DNA of 64,000 nt from Streptomyces aureus. GTDB lineage: Bacteria; Actinomycetota; Actinomycetes; Streptomycetales; Streptomycetaceae. The position numbers were made by a program, and so were the translations under genes. Positions 44,970 to 53,967 of the stretch are shown in pieces (position 1 is the first letter of the stretch; every line of letters starts with the position of its first letter). Below the pieces are notes generated by a model. The model saw only the letters and a program-made list of their open reading frames with translations. It did no database searches and had not been told where the DNA came from. Location of the stretch: the NCBI RefSeq assembly GCF_000725495.1, contig NZ_JNZD01000024.1, forward strand, positions 121,419 through 185,418, read 5' to 3'.

Positions 44970-47321
44970 ATGGGCATCGCGGTCACACCGGAGCAGGGGG
45001 AGCTGGCCGAGGCCGTGCGCGGGTGGATCGCCCGCGCCGTGCCGGCCGAGGAGGTCCGCAAGCTCCTGGACGCCCCGGTCGGCGGCAGGCCGCCGTTCTG
45101 GGACGCGCTCGCCGCGCAGGGGCTGCTCGCCGTGCACCTTCCCGAGGTCTGCGGCGGGGGAGGCGGCGATCTCGTCGACCTCGCCGTCGCGGTGGAGGAG
45201 GCGGCACGGGCCGCGCTGCCCGGGCCGTTCGTGGCGCACGTCCTGGCGTCCGCGGTGCTGATCGCGGAGCGCGGTGGCGGGCCGGGCGAGGCGGCCGGGT
45301 CCGTACGGGCGCCGGGCCGCGTCGGCCTGTTGCGTGAGCTGGGCGGCGGGGAGCGGATCGGCGCCGTCGCGTTCGGCGCAGGGGCGCTGACCGCCCGGGC
45401 GGTGGACGGCGGCTATGTCCTGGACGGGATGGCGCCACCGGTCCTGTCCGGCGCCGACGCGGACGTGCTGGTGCTGGCGGCGAGGTGCGACGAGGGGGGA
45501 TCGACCTGCTCTCCTGGCGCCTCCGGCGACAGTGCCGTGTCCGGCGAGGTTCTCGGCGGGGGTGCCGGGGTCGTGCGGGCGACTGGTCGGAGTGGCGGGC
45601 CCATGGGGGCCGCTGCTGGGGGTGTCGGCTCCGCGGAGGGCGCCGGGGGCGGTGGGCGCGTTCTCTGGTTCGTCGTGGACGTCGGCGGGCTGGACGTCCG
45701 GGCGCACGACTGTGCCGATCCGACCCGGGCGACCGCGGAGGTCCGGGCCCGGGGGCTGCACGTCCCCGGGGACCGCCTCCTCGCGGTCGATTGCTCCCTG
45801 GTCGGGGACCTCGCCGCCGTCGTGCTCGCCGCGGACGCCTGCGGCACCGCGGCCTGGTCGCTGGACACGGCCGCGGCGCACGCCCGGACCCGTGAGCAGT
45901 TCGGCCGCCCCATCGGACACTTCCAGGGCGTCAAGCACCTGTGCGCCGACATGCTGTTGCGGCTGGAACAGGCGCGGGCGCTCACCTGGGACGCGGCGCG
46001 CGCCGCCCAGGAGAGCCCAGAGGTACGGGAGTTGGTGTCCTCGCTGGCCGCCGGCACCGCCCTCGAGGCCGCCTGCTCGTGCGCCAAGGACTGCGTCCAG
46101 ATCCTCGGCGGCATCGGCTTCACCTGGGAGCACGACGCCCATCTGTATCTGCGCCGGGCCCTGGTGGCACGGCAGTTGCTCGGGGCCGGGAGCACGCACC
46201 TGCGGCGGGCGGTACGGCTCGCGCGCGACGGCGTGCGCCGCGAGCTGCGCCTCGAACTGCCCCCGGAGGCGAGCGGCTACCGGGACGAGGCCCGTGCGGT
46301 GATCGACCGGGTGCGCGGGCTGGGTCCGGCCGAGGCCCGCAGGGAACTCGCGCCCACCGGGTACGCGGCCCCGCACCTGCCCCCGCCCCACGGCCTCGGC
46401 GCGGGGCCGGTCCAACAGCTCGCCGTGCAGCAGGAGCTGGCGGCGGCCGGCGTGCGGATCAGCGACCTCGGGATCGCGACCTGGGTCGTGCCCTCGCTCA
46501 TCGCGCACGGGAACCCCCGGCAGCTGGAGCGCTATCTGCTGCCCACCCTGCGCGGCGACCTGCGGTGGTGCCAGCTCTTCTCGGAGCCCGGCGCCGGATC
46601 CGACCTCGCCTCCCTGCGGACCCGCGCCGAACGCACGCCCGACGGGCGCTGGCGGGTCAACGGACAGAAGGTGTGGACGAGCGCGGCACAGTGGGCCGAC
46701 CACGGGATCCTCCTCGCCCGCACCGACCCGGCCGCGCCCAAGCACCGGGGACTCACCTACTTCGTCGTCGACATGAAGAACACGGCGGGCATCGACATCC
46801 GCCCGCTGAAGGAGATCACCGGCGACTCCCTCTTCAACGAGGTCTGGTTCGACGACGTGCTGCTGCCGGCGGACGCCGTCGTCGGCGCGGTCGACGACGG
46901 CTGGCGGGTCGCCCGCACCACCCTGGGCGACGAACGCATCCACATGGCCGACCAGTTGACCTTCGACACCGGACTGGAGGCACTGATACCGGCCGACGTG
47001 GACACCGCCCGGCTGGGCGCGCTGCTGGCCGAGGCGCACGCGCTGGCCTGCGTCACCCTGCGCACCACGCTCCGCCGGGTCGCCGGCGCGGAGCCGGGCG
47101 CGGGGGCCTCCGTCCGCAAACTCGTACAGACCGCGCACCAGCAGAAGGTCGCCGAGCTCGCCCTCGAACTCCTCGGACCCGAAGGCGCGTTGTGCGAGGG
47201 CCCCGGCGCCCGGGCGGTGCACGGATTCCTGCTCTCCCGGTGCCTGACCATCGCGGGCGGCACCACCCAGGTCCAGCTCAACGTCGTCGCCGAGCGTCTG
47301 CTCGGCCTGCCGCGGGACTAG
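44970..47321 (+). CDS. two-domain acyl-CoA dehydrogenase (FadE34/ChsE3-like)
   Basis: A 783-residue protein made of two fused ACAD domains, like mycobacterial FadE34, a KstR-controlled enzyme that dehydrogenates steroid acyl-CoA. The N-terminal domain has RTREQFGRPIGHFQGVKHLCADML and ILGGIGFTWEHDAHLYLRRA. The second has CQLFSEPGAGSDLASLRTRAERTPDGRWRVNGQKVWTSAA (FAD/substrate site) and ends IAGGTTQVQLNVVAERLLGLP. Between about residues 172 and 230 the first domain carries a Gly/Ser/Ala-rich insertion that interrupts the beta domain and has more relaxed codon use. GGGAGG precedes the ATG. The thiolase gene follows nine bases later. Confidence 0.88.
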   Translation: MGIAVTPEQGELAEAVRGWIARAVPAEEVRKLLDAPVGGRPPFWDALAAQGLLAVHLPEVCGGGGGDLVDLAVAVEEAARAALPGPFVAHVLASAVLIAERGGGPGEAAGSVRAPGRVGLLRELGGGERIGAVAFGAGALTARAVDGGYVLDGMAPPVLSGADADVLVLAARCDEGGSTCSPGASGDSAVSGEVLGGGAGVVRATGRSGGPMGAAAGGVGSAEGAGGGGRVLWFVVDVGGLDVRAHDCADPTRATAEVRARGLHVPGDRLLAVDCSLVGDLAAVVLAADACGTAAWSLDTAAAHARTREQFGRPIGHFQGVKHLCADMLLRLEQARALTWDAARAAQESPEVRELVSSLAAGTALEAACSCAKDCVQILGGIGFTWEHDAHLYLRRALVARQLLGAGSTHLRRAVRLARDGVRRELRLELPPEASGYRDEARAVIDRVRGLGPAEARRELAPTGYAAPHLPPPHGLGAGPVQQLAVQQELAAAGVRISDLGIATWVVPSLIAHGNPRQLERYLLPTLRGDLRWCQLFSEPGAGSDLASLRTRAERTPDGRWRVNGQKVWTSAAQWADHGILLARTDPAAPKHRGLTYFVVDMKNTAGIDIRPLKEITGDSLFNEVWFDDVLLPADAVVGAVDDGWRVARTTLGDERIHMADQLTFDTGLEALIPADVDTARLGALLAEAHALACVTLRTTLRRVAGAEPGAGASVRKLVQTAHQQKVAELALELLGPEGALCEGPGARAVHGFLLSRCLTIAGGTTQVQLNVVAERLLGLPRD

Positions 47322-47330
47322 GAGCACGCC

Positions 47331-48524
47331 ATGAGGACGTACGTCGTCGGGGTCGGCATGACCAGGTTCGAGAAGCCCGAGACCCGGGAGTGGCAGTACT
47401 GGGACATGGTCCGCGAGGCCGGGACCGCCGCCCTCGCGGACGCCGGGATCCAGTACACCGACGTGGAACAGGTCCCCGTCGGTCACTGCTTCCAGCCCTC
47501 CACGGCCGGCCAACGTGCCGCCTACGAACTCGGCCTGACCGGTGTGCCCGTGTACAACGTCAACAACAACTGCGCCACGGGAGCCAGTGCGTTGATGCTG
47601 GCCCGGCAGTTCGTGGAGGGCGGCCTCAGCGACTGCGTCCTCGCGGTGGGCTTCGAGAAGATGAAACGCGGTTCGCTCGGATCGGGCGCCGACGGCGGGG
47701 ACTTCGCCGCCTCGCCCGTCGCCCGGCACTACGGGGTCATGGCCGCCCGGCACGGCTTCGAGATGTCCCCGCCCACCGCGCAGATCTTCGGCGACGCGGC
47801 TCGCGAGCACATGGAGCGGTACGGCACGACCGAGGCCCAGCTCGCCGCCGTCGGCGCCAAGAACCACCGGCACTCGGCGCACAACCCGTACGCGCAGTTC
47901 CAGGACGTGTACTCCGTGGACGAGGTCCTCGCGGCCAAGGCCGTGCACCGGCCGCTCACCCGGCTCCAGTGCTCGCCCACCTCGGACGGGGCCGCCGCGG
48001 CCGTCGTCGTGTCCGAACGGTTCGCCGAGCGGCGCGGTCTGGAGGCCCGGGCCGTCGAGATCGTCGCCCAGGCGATGACCACCGACACCGAGGAGTCCTT
48101 CGCCTCGGGCTCCTGCATCGACGTCGTGGGCCTCCCGATGTCGAGGGAGGCCGCGCGCCGCGTCTACGAGCGCTCCGGGCTCGGCATCGAGGACGTGGAC
48201 GTCGTGGAGCTCCACGACTGCTTCTCCGTCAACGAACTGCTGACCTACGAGGCGCTCGGCATGTGCGCGGAGGGCGCGTCGGGCCCGCTGGTCGAGTCGG
48301 GAGCGACGACCTACGGCGGACGCTGGGTGGTGAACCCCTCCGGCGGGCTGATCTCGAAGGGGCATCCGCTGGGAGCGACGGGGATCGCCCAGGTGGCCGA
48401 ACTGGTCTGGCAGCTGCGGGGCCAGGCCGGAGCGAGGCAGGTCCCGGACGCCCGGGTCGGACTCGCCCACAACATCGGCCTGGGCGGCGCGGCGGTGGTC
48501 ACGCTGCTGCGCGGGGGAGCCTGA
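47331..48524 (+). CDS. SCP2-type thiolase / lipid-transfer-type acetyl-CoA acetyltransferase
   Basis: A 397-residue thiolase of the SCPx/Ltp branch. It has the nucleophilic Cys in [20 protein letters not shown] (about residue 82), the [20 protein letters not shown] region replacing the classical NEAF, and the late active-site block [21 protein letters not shown]. The branch includes mycobacterial Ltp1, which cleaves branched and steroid 3-ketoacyl-CoA. The aldolase Ltp2 lacks the active-site Cys seen here, so true thiolysis is likelier. It sits in one operon with the double acyl-CoA dehydrogenase. Confidence 0.88.
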   Translation: MRTYVVGVGMTRFEKPETREWQYWDMVREAGTAALADAGIQYTDVEQVPVGHCFQPSTAGQRAAYELGLTGVPVYNVNNNCATGASALMLARQFVEGGLSDCVLAVGFEKMKRGSLGSGADGGDFAASPVARHYGVMAARHGFEMSPPTAQIFGDAAREHMERYGTTEAQLAAVGAKNHRHSAHNPYAQFQDVYSVDEVLAAKAVHRPLTRLQCSPTSDGAAAAVVVSERFAERRGLEARAVEIVAQAMTTDTEESFASGSCIDVVGLPMSREAARRVYERSGLGIEDVDVVELHDCFSVNELLTYEALGMCAEGASGPLVESGATTYGGRWVVNPSGGLISKGHPLGATGIAQVAELVWQLRGQAGARQVPDARVGLAHNIGLGGAAVVTLLRGGA

Positions 48525-48658
48525 GGGGGTGGAGGGCCGGTGACTCGGGTCTCCGGCCACCCCGGACGGGCGCCCGCATCCACCCAGGTCCTAGGTCCCC
48601 TGCCGTACGCCCGCCTGGGCCGAAATCCTGATGCAAGGACCGTAACCGGGTTGAGAGC

Positions 48659-50086
48659 ATGACGGTCATGCTCCGTGCCGCCGAGGACACCCGGACCCCC
48701 GCCCGTACCGCCCCGCCCACGTGGATGGTGATCGCGCTCGCGTGCGCCGGACAGTTCCTGGTCGTGCTGGACGTGTCCGTCGTCAACGTGGCCCTGCCCT
48801 CCATGCGGACCGACCTCGGGCTGAGCGCCTCCGGACTGCAGTGGGTGGTGAACGCCTACTCGATCGCCTTCGCCGGGTTCATGCTGCTCGGCGGGCGGGC
48901 CGGCGACCTCTACGGGCGCAAGCGGATGTTCCTGGTGGGGCTCGCGCTGTTCACGCTCGCCTCGGCGGCCGGGGGACTCGCCCAGGAAGGCACCCAACTC
49001 CTGCTCGCGCGCGCCGCGCAGGGCCTGGGGGCCGCGGTCCTCGCGCCCTCGACCCTGACGATCCTGACGTCGGCCGTTCCCGAGGGGGCCGCCCGGGCGC
49101 GGGCCATCGCGACCTGGACCGCGGTGGGCGCCGGTGGCGGCGCGGCGGGCGGACTCGTCGGCGGACTGCTGGTCGACGGGCTGTCGTGGCGCTGGGTCCT
49201 CCTCATCAACGTGCCCGTCGGCGCGCTCGTGCTGGCCGGGGCCGCGTCCCGGCTGGTGGAGAGCCGGGCCGGGGACCGGCGACGGCTCGACCTGCCGGGC
49301 GCGGTCCTGGTGACGGCGGGGCTCGCGACCCTGGCCTACGGGATCGTGCAGACGGAGGCCGAGGGCTGGGCCGCGCCCCGGACGCTCGTGCCGCTGTGCG
49401 CGGGCGTCGCCCTCATCGGGCTCTTCCTGGCCGTCGAGGCCCGCACCGAGGCGCCGCTGATGCCGCTGAAGCTGCTGCGGCTGCGGTCGGTGGCGTCGGC
49501 GAACAGCGCCATGTTCGTCTCCGGCTCGGCGATGTTCTGCATGTGGTTCTTCATGACGCTGTACGCGCAGAACGTGCTCGGCTACTCGCCGCTGGACGCG
49601 GGCCTCGCCCTGGTGCCGAGCTCGCTCGCCGTGGTCGTCGGCTCGAAGTCGGCGCCCCGTCTCATGCCGGTCGTCGGCGCGCGCAGCACGGCCGTCCTCG
49701 GCACGCTGCTGGCCGCGGCCGGCTTCTTCTGGCAGTCGGCCATGACGGCCGACGGCCCGTTCCTGACGGCGATCATGCTCCCCGGCGTCCTGATGATGGC
49801 CGGTGCCGGTCTCGCCGCGACTCCGCTGGCCTCGCTCGCCACCTCGGGCGCGGCGCCGGAGGACGCGGGGGTGGTGTCGGGACTGGTCAACACCTCCCGG
49901 GTGATGGGCGGTTCACTGGGGCTCGCCATCATGTCCACGATCGCGGCGAGCCGGACCGGGGACAGCGTCTCGGGGGAGGACCTGACCGCCGGGTACGCGC
50001 TGGCGTTCCGTGTCAGCGGGGTGATGCTGCTGGCCGGGGCCCTGCTGATGCTGCTGTGGCTGCCGCGGAGAATCTCCCGGCGGTGA
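48659..50086 (+). CDS. DHA2-family MFS exporter
   Basis: A 475-residue drug:H+ antiporter. It has LDVSVVNVALPSMRTDLGLSASGLQWVVNAYSIAFAGFMLLGGRAGDLYGRKRMFL, the hallmark of the family, then WRWVLLINVPVGALVL and a second half with YAQNVLGYSPLDAGLALVPSSLAV. About 13-14 helices are predicted. The ATG has a poor ribosome site; a second ATG three codons later is possible. It starts about 130 bp after the thiolase gene, past a weak hairpin (near 48530-48570), so it is probably a separate unit. The substrate is unknown. Confidence 0.88.
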   Translation: MTVMLRAAEDTRTPARTAPPTWMVIALACAGQFLVVLDVSVVNVALPSMRTDLGLSASGLQWVVNAYSIAFAGFMLLGGRAGDLYGRKRMFLVGLALFTLASAAGGLAQEGTQLLLARAAQGLGAAVLAPSTLTILTSAVPEGAARARAIATWTAVGAGGGAAGGLVGGLLVDGLSWRWVLLINVPVGALVLAGAASRLVESRAGDRRRLDLPGAVLVTAGLATLAYGIVQTEAEGWAAPRTLVPLCAGVALIGLFLAVEARTEAPLMPLKLLRLRSVASANSAMFVSGSAMFCMWFFMTLYAQNVLGYSPLDAGLALVPSSLAVVVGSKSAPRLMPVVGARSTAVLGTLLAAAGFFWQSAMTADGPFLTAIMLPGVLMMAGAGLAATPLASLATSGAAPEDAGVVSGLVNTSRVMGGSLGLAIMSTIAASRTGDSVSGEDLTAGYALAFRVSGVMLLAGALLMLLWLPRRISRR

Positions 50087-50137
50087 GGCAACGAAATCCG
50101 GTGCCCGCGGACTCCTTCAGTCATCTAGGAGGTGCTC

Positions 50138-50677
50138 ATGGGGGATCGGAAACAGGCCCGGGACACGGAGTTCCAGGGCTTCGTCGTCGGCCGCTGGCCG
50201 CGGCTGATGCGTACGGCGTTCCTTCTGACGGGGGAGCAGCACGCCGCCGAGGACCTGGTCCAGACGACGCTGGAGCAGGTGTACGTGGCGTGGCGCAGGG
50301 TCGGTTCGGCCGACGACCCGGAGGCGTACGTGCGGCGCGTGATGATCAACGCGCACGCCCGAAGACACCGCAGGAAACTCAAGGAGTTCCTCGCGCCGAA
50401 GGACGACTCGGGGCTGAACCGCGAGGTCCCCGACAGCAGTGACCCGATCGGCCGCGCCGACGACCGCGGCGCGCTGGTCAAGGCCCTGGCCGGGCTGCCC
50501 CCGCGGCAGCGCCAGGCGGTGGTCCTGCGCTACTGGGAGGACCTGAGCGAGAGCCAGGCGGCGGAGGCCATGGGCTGCTCGGTGGGATCGGTGAAGAGCA
50601 ACGCGGCCAAGGGGATCGCGAAACTCCGGGTCGTGCCGGGACTGGCGGACACGGTGACGGACGGAGGGCGGAACTGA
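50138..50677 (+). CDS. SigE-family RNA polymerase sigma factor (ECF type)
   Basis: A 179-residue ECF sigma factor. Region 2 is GRWPRLMRTAFLLTGEQHAAEDLVQTTLEQVYVAWRRV (residues 16-53) and region 4 is ALAGLPPRQRQAVVLRYWEDLSESQAAEAMGCSVGSVKSNAAKGIAKLR (about 113-161), the helix-turn-helix for the -35 box. AGGAGG lies five bases before the ATG, an ideal site. Its stop overlaps the start of a single-pass membrane protein, the usual place of an anti-sigma or regulatory partner. Confidence 0.92.
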   Translation: MGDRKQARDTEFQGFVVGRWPRLMRTAFLLTGEQHAAEDLVQTTLEQVYVAWRRVGSADDPEAYVRRVMINAHARRHRRKLKEFLAPKDDSGLNREVPDSSDPIGRADDRGALVKALAGLPPRQRQAVVLRYWEDLSESQAAEAMGCSVGSVKSNAAKGIAKLRVVPGLADTVTDGGRN

Positions 50678-51525
50678 TGGGCACGAACCGGGAGACGCAC
50701 CACGACATGGCGAGCGACGCGGACATCGCCTTCCTGCTGGCCCGTGCGGCGGACGAGGTCGAGATCGGCACGGCCCCCTACCAGGCGGTCGTGCGCGGCG
50801 GCCGGCGTCGCAAGGCGCGCCGCTGGGCCGTGGCGGCGGCCGCCGCCCTGGTGGTCGCGGGCACCACGGGAACGCTGGCGCTGGCGGGGGGATGGCGCGG
50901 GGACGACGGGGGCCGCCGGGCCGTTCCGGCCGTGAGCGTGCCGTCGACGCCCGAGCAGCGGCACGTGTACGACCCGCAGGAGACCAGCATCGGGCGCGGG
51001 ACGGTGCACGGGAAGGAGTGGAGCGTCAAGGTCGTCGTGTGGGGGGCGCCGAAGAACGAGCGGGAGGCGCAGTACCAGCGGTCCAGGATGAGCGAGTACG
51101 CCCTCACGCCGACGGGCACCGAGGTCGCCTCCGACCTCGTCGGCAAGGGCTGGGTGTTCGTCCGTCTCAGCCTGGAGGACCAGGGGTCGACGACCGTGGT
51201 GGACGGGGCCGTCGAGAAGGGCGACTCGCTCGCGGGCCGGGACATCGAGTCCTTCTCGGGCCCGCTGAACCTCGGCGGCGGCGCTTCGGCGAGGACCTCC
51301 CAGCGGCTCGTGATCGGCAAGGTCGCCCCGACCGCCAAGGAGGTCACCTGCACCTGGGACGACGGCACCACGATCACGGCCGGGAAGGCGTCGCCGGGGA
51401 CCGGCATCGGCCTGGAGACGGAGGACCTGATCCGTCCGGTGGACGGCTCCCAGCCGGACTGGTTCACCTGCGTGGCACCCGAGGGCAAGCACTACTCGTC
51501 GGGTACGGCGAAGGTCACGAAGTAG
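50677..51525 (+). CDS. single-pass membrane protein, likely anti-sigma partner
   Basis: A 282-residue protein coupled to the sigma gene by a one-base stop-start overlap (TGATG). The first 47 residues form a cytoplasmic helical region (DADIAFLLARAADEVEIGTAPYQAVVRGGRRRKARR), followed by one membrane helix (WAVAAAAALVVAGTTGTLALAGG, about 48-70). The outside domain is beta-rich and of unrecognised family (VHGKEWSVKVVVWGAPKNEREAQ to KHYSSGTAKVTK) with two Cys. There is no ZAS-type HxxxCxxC motif, so if it is an anti-sigma factor it is of another class. The role is inferred from position. Confidence 0.8.
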   Translation: MGTNRETHHDMASDADIAFLLARAADEVEIGTAPYQAVVRGGRRRKARRWAVAAAAALVVAGTTGTLALAGGWRGDDGGRRAVPAVSVPSTPEQRHVYDPQETSIGRGTVHGKEWSVKVVVWGAPKNEREAQYQRSRMSEYALTPTGTEVASDLVGKGWVFVRLSLEDQGSTTVVDGAVEKGDSLAGRDIESFSGPLNLGGGASARTSQRLVIGKVAPTAKEVTCTWDDGTTITAGKASPGTGIGLETEDLIRPVDGSQPDWFTCVAPEGKHYSSGTAKVTK

Positions 51526-51561
51526 CGCGCGGGCGGGGGAGGGAACGGGGGGGGGGGGGGG

Positions 51562-51661
51562 GCGCGCGCGGGGGCGGACCGCGCGCCCGTCCCGCCTTAC
51601 GCTGGGCCGCGTGAACGAGATGCCCCGGGACCACCGGCCCGCCAAGTCCGTCCGTGTCCTG
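51562..51661 (+). repeat. 100-bp inverted duplication, left arm
   Basis: It is the exact reverse complement of the right arm over 100 bases. It begins next to a run of 16 G (51547-51562) and ends within a copy of the start of the response regulator gene (gtgaacgagatgccccgg onward). Confidence 0.95.
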
Positions 51662-52114
51662 ACTGGGCCCGGCGCTCAGCGCGGCGGCGGCGAGCGCCGG
51701 GTCGATGACCGTCTCCCCGGTCAGCACCCGCCGGATCGCCTCGGCCAGTTCCTCCACTGGGCCGTCCTTGACCAGGAACCCGGCGGCACCCGCCTCCATG
51801 GCCCGGCGCAGATAGCCGGGGCGGCCGAAGGTGGTGAGGATCAGCACCCGGCAGTCGGGCGCCTGCTCCCGCAGCGCGGCGGCGGCGTCCAGTCCGCTCA
51901 TCCCCGGCAACTCGATGTCCAGCAGGGCCACATCGGGCCGCCCGGTCAGCACCGCGTCCACGATCTCGTCCCCCGCGGACACCTGGGCGACGACCTCGAT
52001 GTCCGGCTCCATGCCGAGCAGCAGGGCGAGCGCCCCGCGCATCATCTGCTGGTCCTCGGCGAGCAGGACACGGACGGACTTGGCGGGCCGGTGGTCCCGG
52101 GGCATCTCGTTCAC
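51662..52114 (-). pseudogene. NarL/DesR-type response regulator, truncated after the receiver domain
   Basis: The first about 150 residues are a normal receiver domain: VRVLLAEDQQMMRGALALLLGMEP with the acidic pocket, DVALLDIELPGMSG with the phosphorylated Asp (about residue 60), ILTTFGRPGYLRRAM and FLVKDGPVEELAEAIRRV with the conserved Thr and Lys. Family members continue with a LuxR-type helix-turn-helix of about 65 residues; here the coding sequence stops matching at SAGPS and runs into the left arm of the inverted repeat. Without its DNA-binding domain it cannot regulate genes. Its natural partner is probably the histidine kinase 3.5 kb away. Confidence 0.82.
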
Positions 52115-52163
52115 GCGGCCCAGCGTAAGGCGGGACGGGCGCGCGGTCCGCCCCCGCGCGCGC
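52064..52163 (+). repeat. 100-bp inverted duplication, right arm
   Basis: It contains the true start of the response regulator gene (read on the minus strand) and its upstream region. It is 402 bp from the left arm. Confidence 0.95.
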
Positions 52164-52337
52164 GGGCAAATAATCGCCTCGGAATTCACCGCTCCCCTTT
52201 GTCGTTCCCGGCTCGGGCCGCTTTCCGCAAACGTTCGGAATTTCGACCGGGAATGAGTTCGGTATATCGATCGAACGACGTCCGGTATTTCGAACCGGAC
52301 ACCCGCACTGTCCTACCAGGAACGGAAGAGGTGCACC

Positions 52338-53894
52338 GTGTCGTCATCCTTCGTGCGCTTACAGCGCCTCAGAAACACGGCCCTGGCCGTGCTGTCGGTG
52401 CTGGCGGCCGTCGTCGCGTTCGCCGTCGGCGCGCCGCAGGCCACCGCCGCGGGGTCGCTCCCCTGCGACATCTACGCCACCGCGGGCACCCCCTGCGTCG
52501 CCGCGCACAGCCTCGTCAGGGCGCTCTACTCGTCGTACAACGGCTCGCTCTACCAGGTGCAGCGCGCCTCCGACAACGCCACCGCGAACATCGGCCTCCT
52601 GGCCGCCGGGGGGTACGCCAACGCGGCGGCGCAGGACTCCTTCTGTGGCGGTACCACCTGCATCGTCACCAAGATCTACGACCAGTCCTCGCGCCACAAC
52701 GACCTCACGATCGAGGGCGCGGGCGGGGCGGGCGCGGCCGATGTCGGGGCTCCCGCGGACGCGCTGCCGGTGACCGCCGGCGGCCACCAGGTCTACGGCC
52801 TGGAGATCTCGGCCGGCATGGGCTACCGCGACAACTCCACCTCGGGGGTGGCCACGAACGGGGCGGCCGAGGGGATGTACATGGTGACCTCCGGCACCCA
52901 CGTCAACGGCAGCTGCTGCTTCGACTACGGCAACGCCGAGACCAACAACCTGGACACCGGCAACGGCCACATGGACGCGATCAACTTCGGCACCGAGTGC
53001 TGGTTCTCGCCCTGTTACGGGCAGGGGCCGTGGGTGCAGGCCGACCTGGAGAACGGGCTGTTCCAGTCGGACGCCGGATACAGCAAGAACACCTCGAACA
53101 CCGGAACCGGCGCGATCCCCTTCGTGACCGCTTTGCTGAAGAACAACGGTCAGGACCATTTCGCGCTGAAATACGGCAATGCCCAATCGGGCAGTCTGAC
53201 GACCACCTATTCCGGGGGCGAGCCCACCGCCGGCGGGTACTCGCCCATGCACCAGGAGGGCGCGATCGTCCTCGGCACCGGCGGTGACAACAGCAACGGC
53301 TCCATCGGGTCGTTCTTCGAGGGCGTCATGACCTCGGGCATTCCGACGGACGCCGCCGACAACCTGGTGCAGGCGAACATCGTCTCCGTCGGCTACGGCG
53401 GATCCACCGGAACCACCGGCACGCTGACCGCCGGCTCTGAGATCTCGCTGCGCGCGACCACCTCGTGCTGCACGGCCGACTACATCCGCCACCAGAACAA
53501 CGCGGCGGTCGTCTCGGCGATCACGTCGGGGAGTTCGGCGCTCGACAAGGGCGACGCCACCTGGATCGTCCGCAGGGGCCTCGCCGACAGCTCCTGCTAC
53601 TCCTTCGAGTCGCGCAACTACCCCGGCGACTTCCTGCGGCACTACAACTACCAGCTCTACCGCCAGCCCATGACGGGCACCACGCAGTTCCGGCAGGACG
53701 CCACGTTCTGCGCCCAGGCCGGCAAGAGCGGTACGGGGACCTCGTTCGCGTCGTACAACTACCCGACGCGATACCTGCGGCACTACAACTACACCGTCTA
53801 CATCGCGAGCAACGGCGGCTCCAACGCCTTCGACAGCGCCACCTCGTGGACGGACGACGTGAGCTGGGCCGTCACGGCACCCTGGGCGCCCTAG
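52338..53894 (+). CDS. secreted alpha-L-arabinofuranosidase, GH54 with CBM42
   Basis: A 518-residue secreted enzyme. The signal peptide (RLRNTALAVLSVLAAVVAFAVGAPQATAAG) is followed by the GH54 catalytic domain: LPCDIYATAGTPCVAAHSLVRALYSSYNGSLYQVQR, CIVTKIYDQSSRHNDLT and MDAINFGTECWFSPC, the core of fungal and actinobacterial AbfB. The C-terminal about 150 residues are the arabinose-binding CBM42, with the repeated FESRNYPGDFLRHYNYQLY and FASYNYPTRYLRHYNYTVY. It removes arabinose side groups from arabinoxylan and arabinan. GAAGAGG lies before the GTG. The promoter region has two dyads that may be operators. Confidence 0.93.
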   Translation: MSSSFVRLQRLRNTALAVLSVLAAVVAFAVGAPQATAAGSLPCDIYATAGTPCVAAHSLVRALYSSYNGSLYQVQRASDNATANIGLLAAGGYANAAAQDSFCGGTTCIVTKIYDQSSRHNDLTIEGAGGAGAADVGAPADALPVTAGGHQVYGLEISAGMGYRDNSTSGVATNGAAEGMYMVTSGTHVNGSCCFDYGNAETNNLDTGNGHMDAINFGTECWFSPCYGQGPWVQADLENGLFQSDAGYSKNTSNTGTGAIPFVTALLKNNGQDHFALKYGNAQSGSLTTTYSGGEPTAGGYSPMHQEGAIVLGTGGDNSNGSIGSFFEGVMTSGIPTDAADNLVQANIVSVGYGGSTGTTGTLTAGSEISLRATTSCCTADYIRHQNNAAVVSAITSGSSALDKGDATWIVRRGLADSSCYSFESRNYPGDFLRHYNYQLYRQPMTGTTQFRQDATFCAQAGKSGTGTSFASYNYPTRYLRHYNYTVYIASNGGSNAFDSATSWTDDVSWAVTAPWAP

Positions 53895-53927
53895 GGCCTG
53901 TCGCACGCCCCGGTCGCTCCCGCGTGG

Positions 53928-53957
53928 CCGGGCAGTCGTCGTGCGGCGACTGCCCGG
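53928..53957. terminator. bidirectional hairpin terminator
   Basis: A perfect 11-bp stem (ccgggcagtcg and its complement) with an 8-base loop lies between the convergent arabinofuranosidase and SDR genes. Confidence 0.8.
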
Positions 53958-53967
53958 TCCGTGTCGG

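Noticed and set aside
44853..48560. Uninterrupted 1235-residue frame on the minus strand opposite the acyl-CoA dehydrogenase and thiolase genes
   Set aside because: It is the mirror frame produced by high GC3 in the two real genes; the translation is low-complexity Arg/Gly/Val-rich with no domain.
53590..53810. Apparent tandem duplication (YNYP..LRHYNY) in the arabinofuranosidase
   Set aside because: These are the normal internal repeats of the CBM42 beta-trefoil, not a recent duplication.
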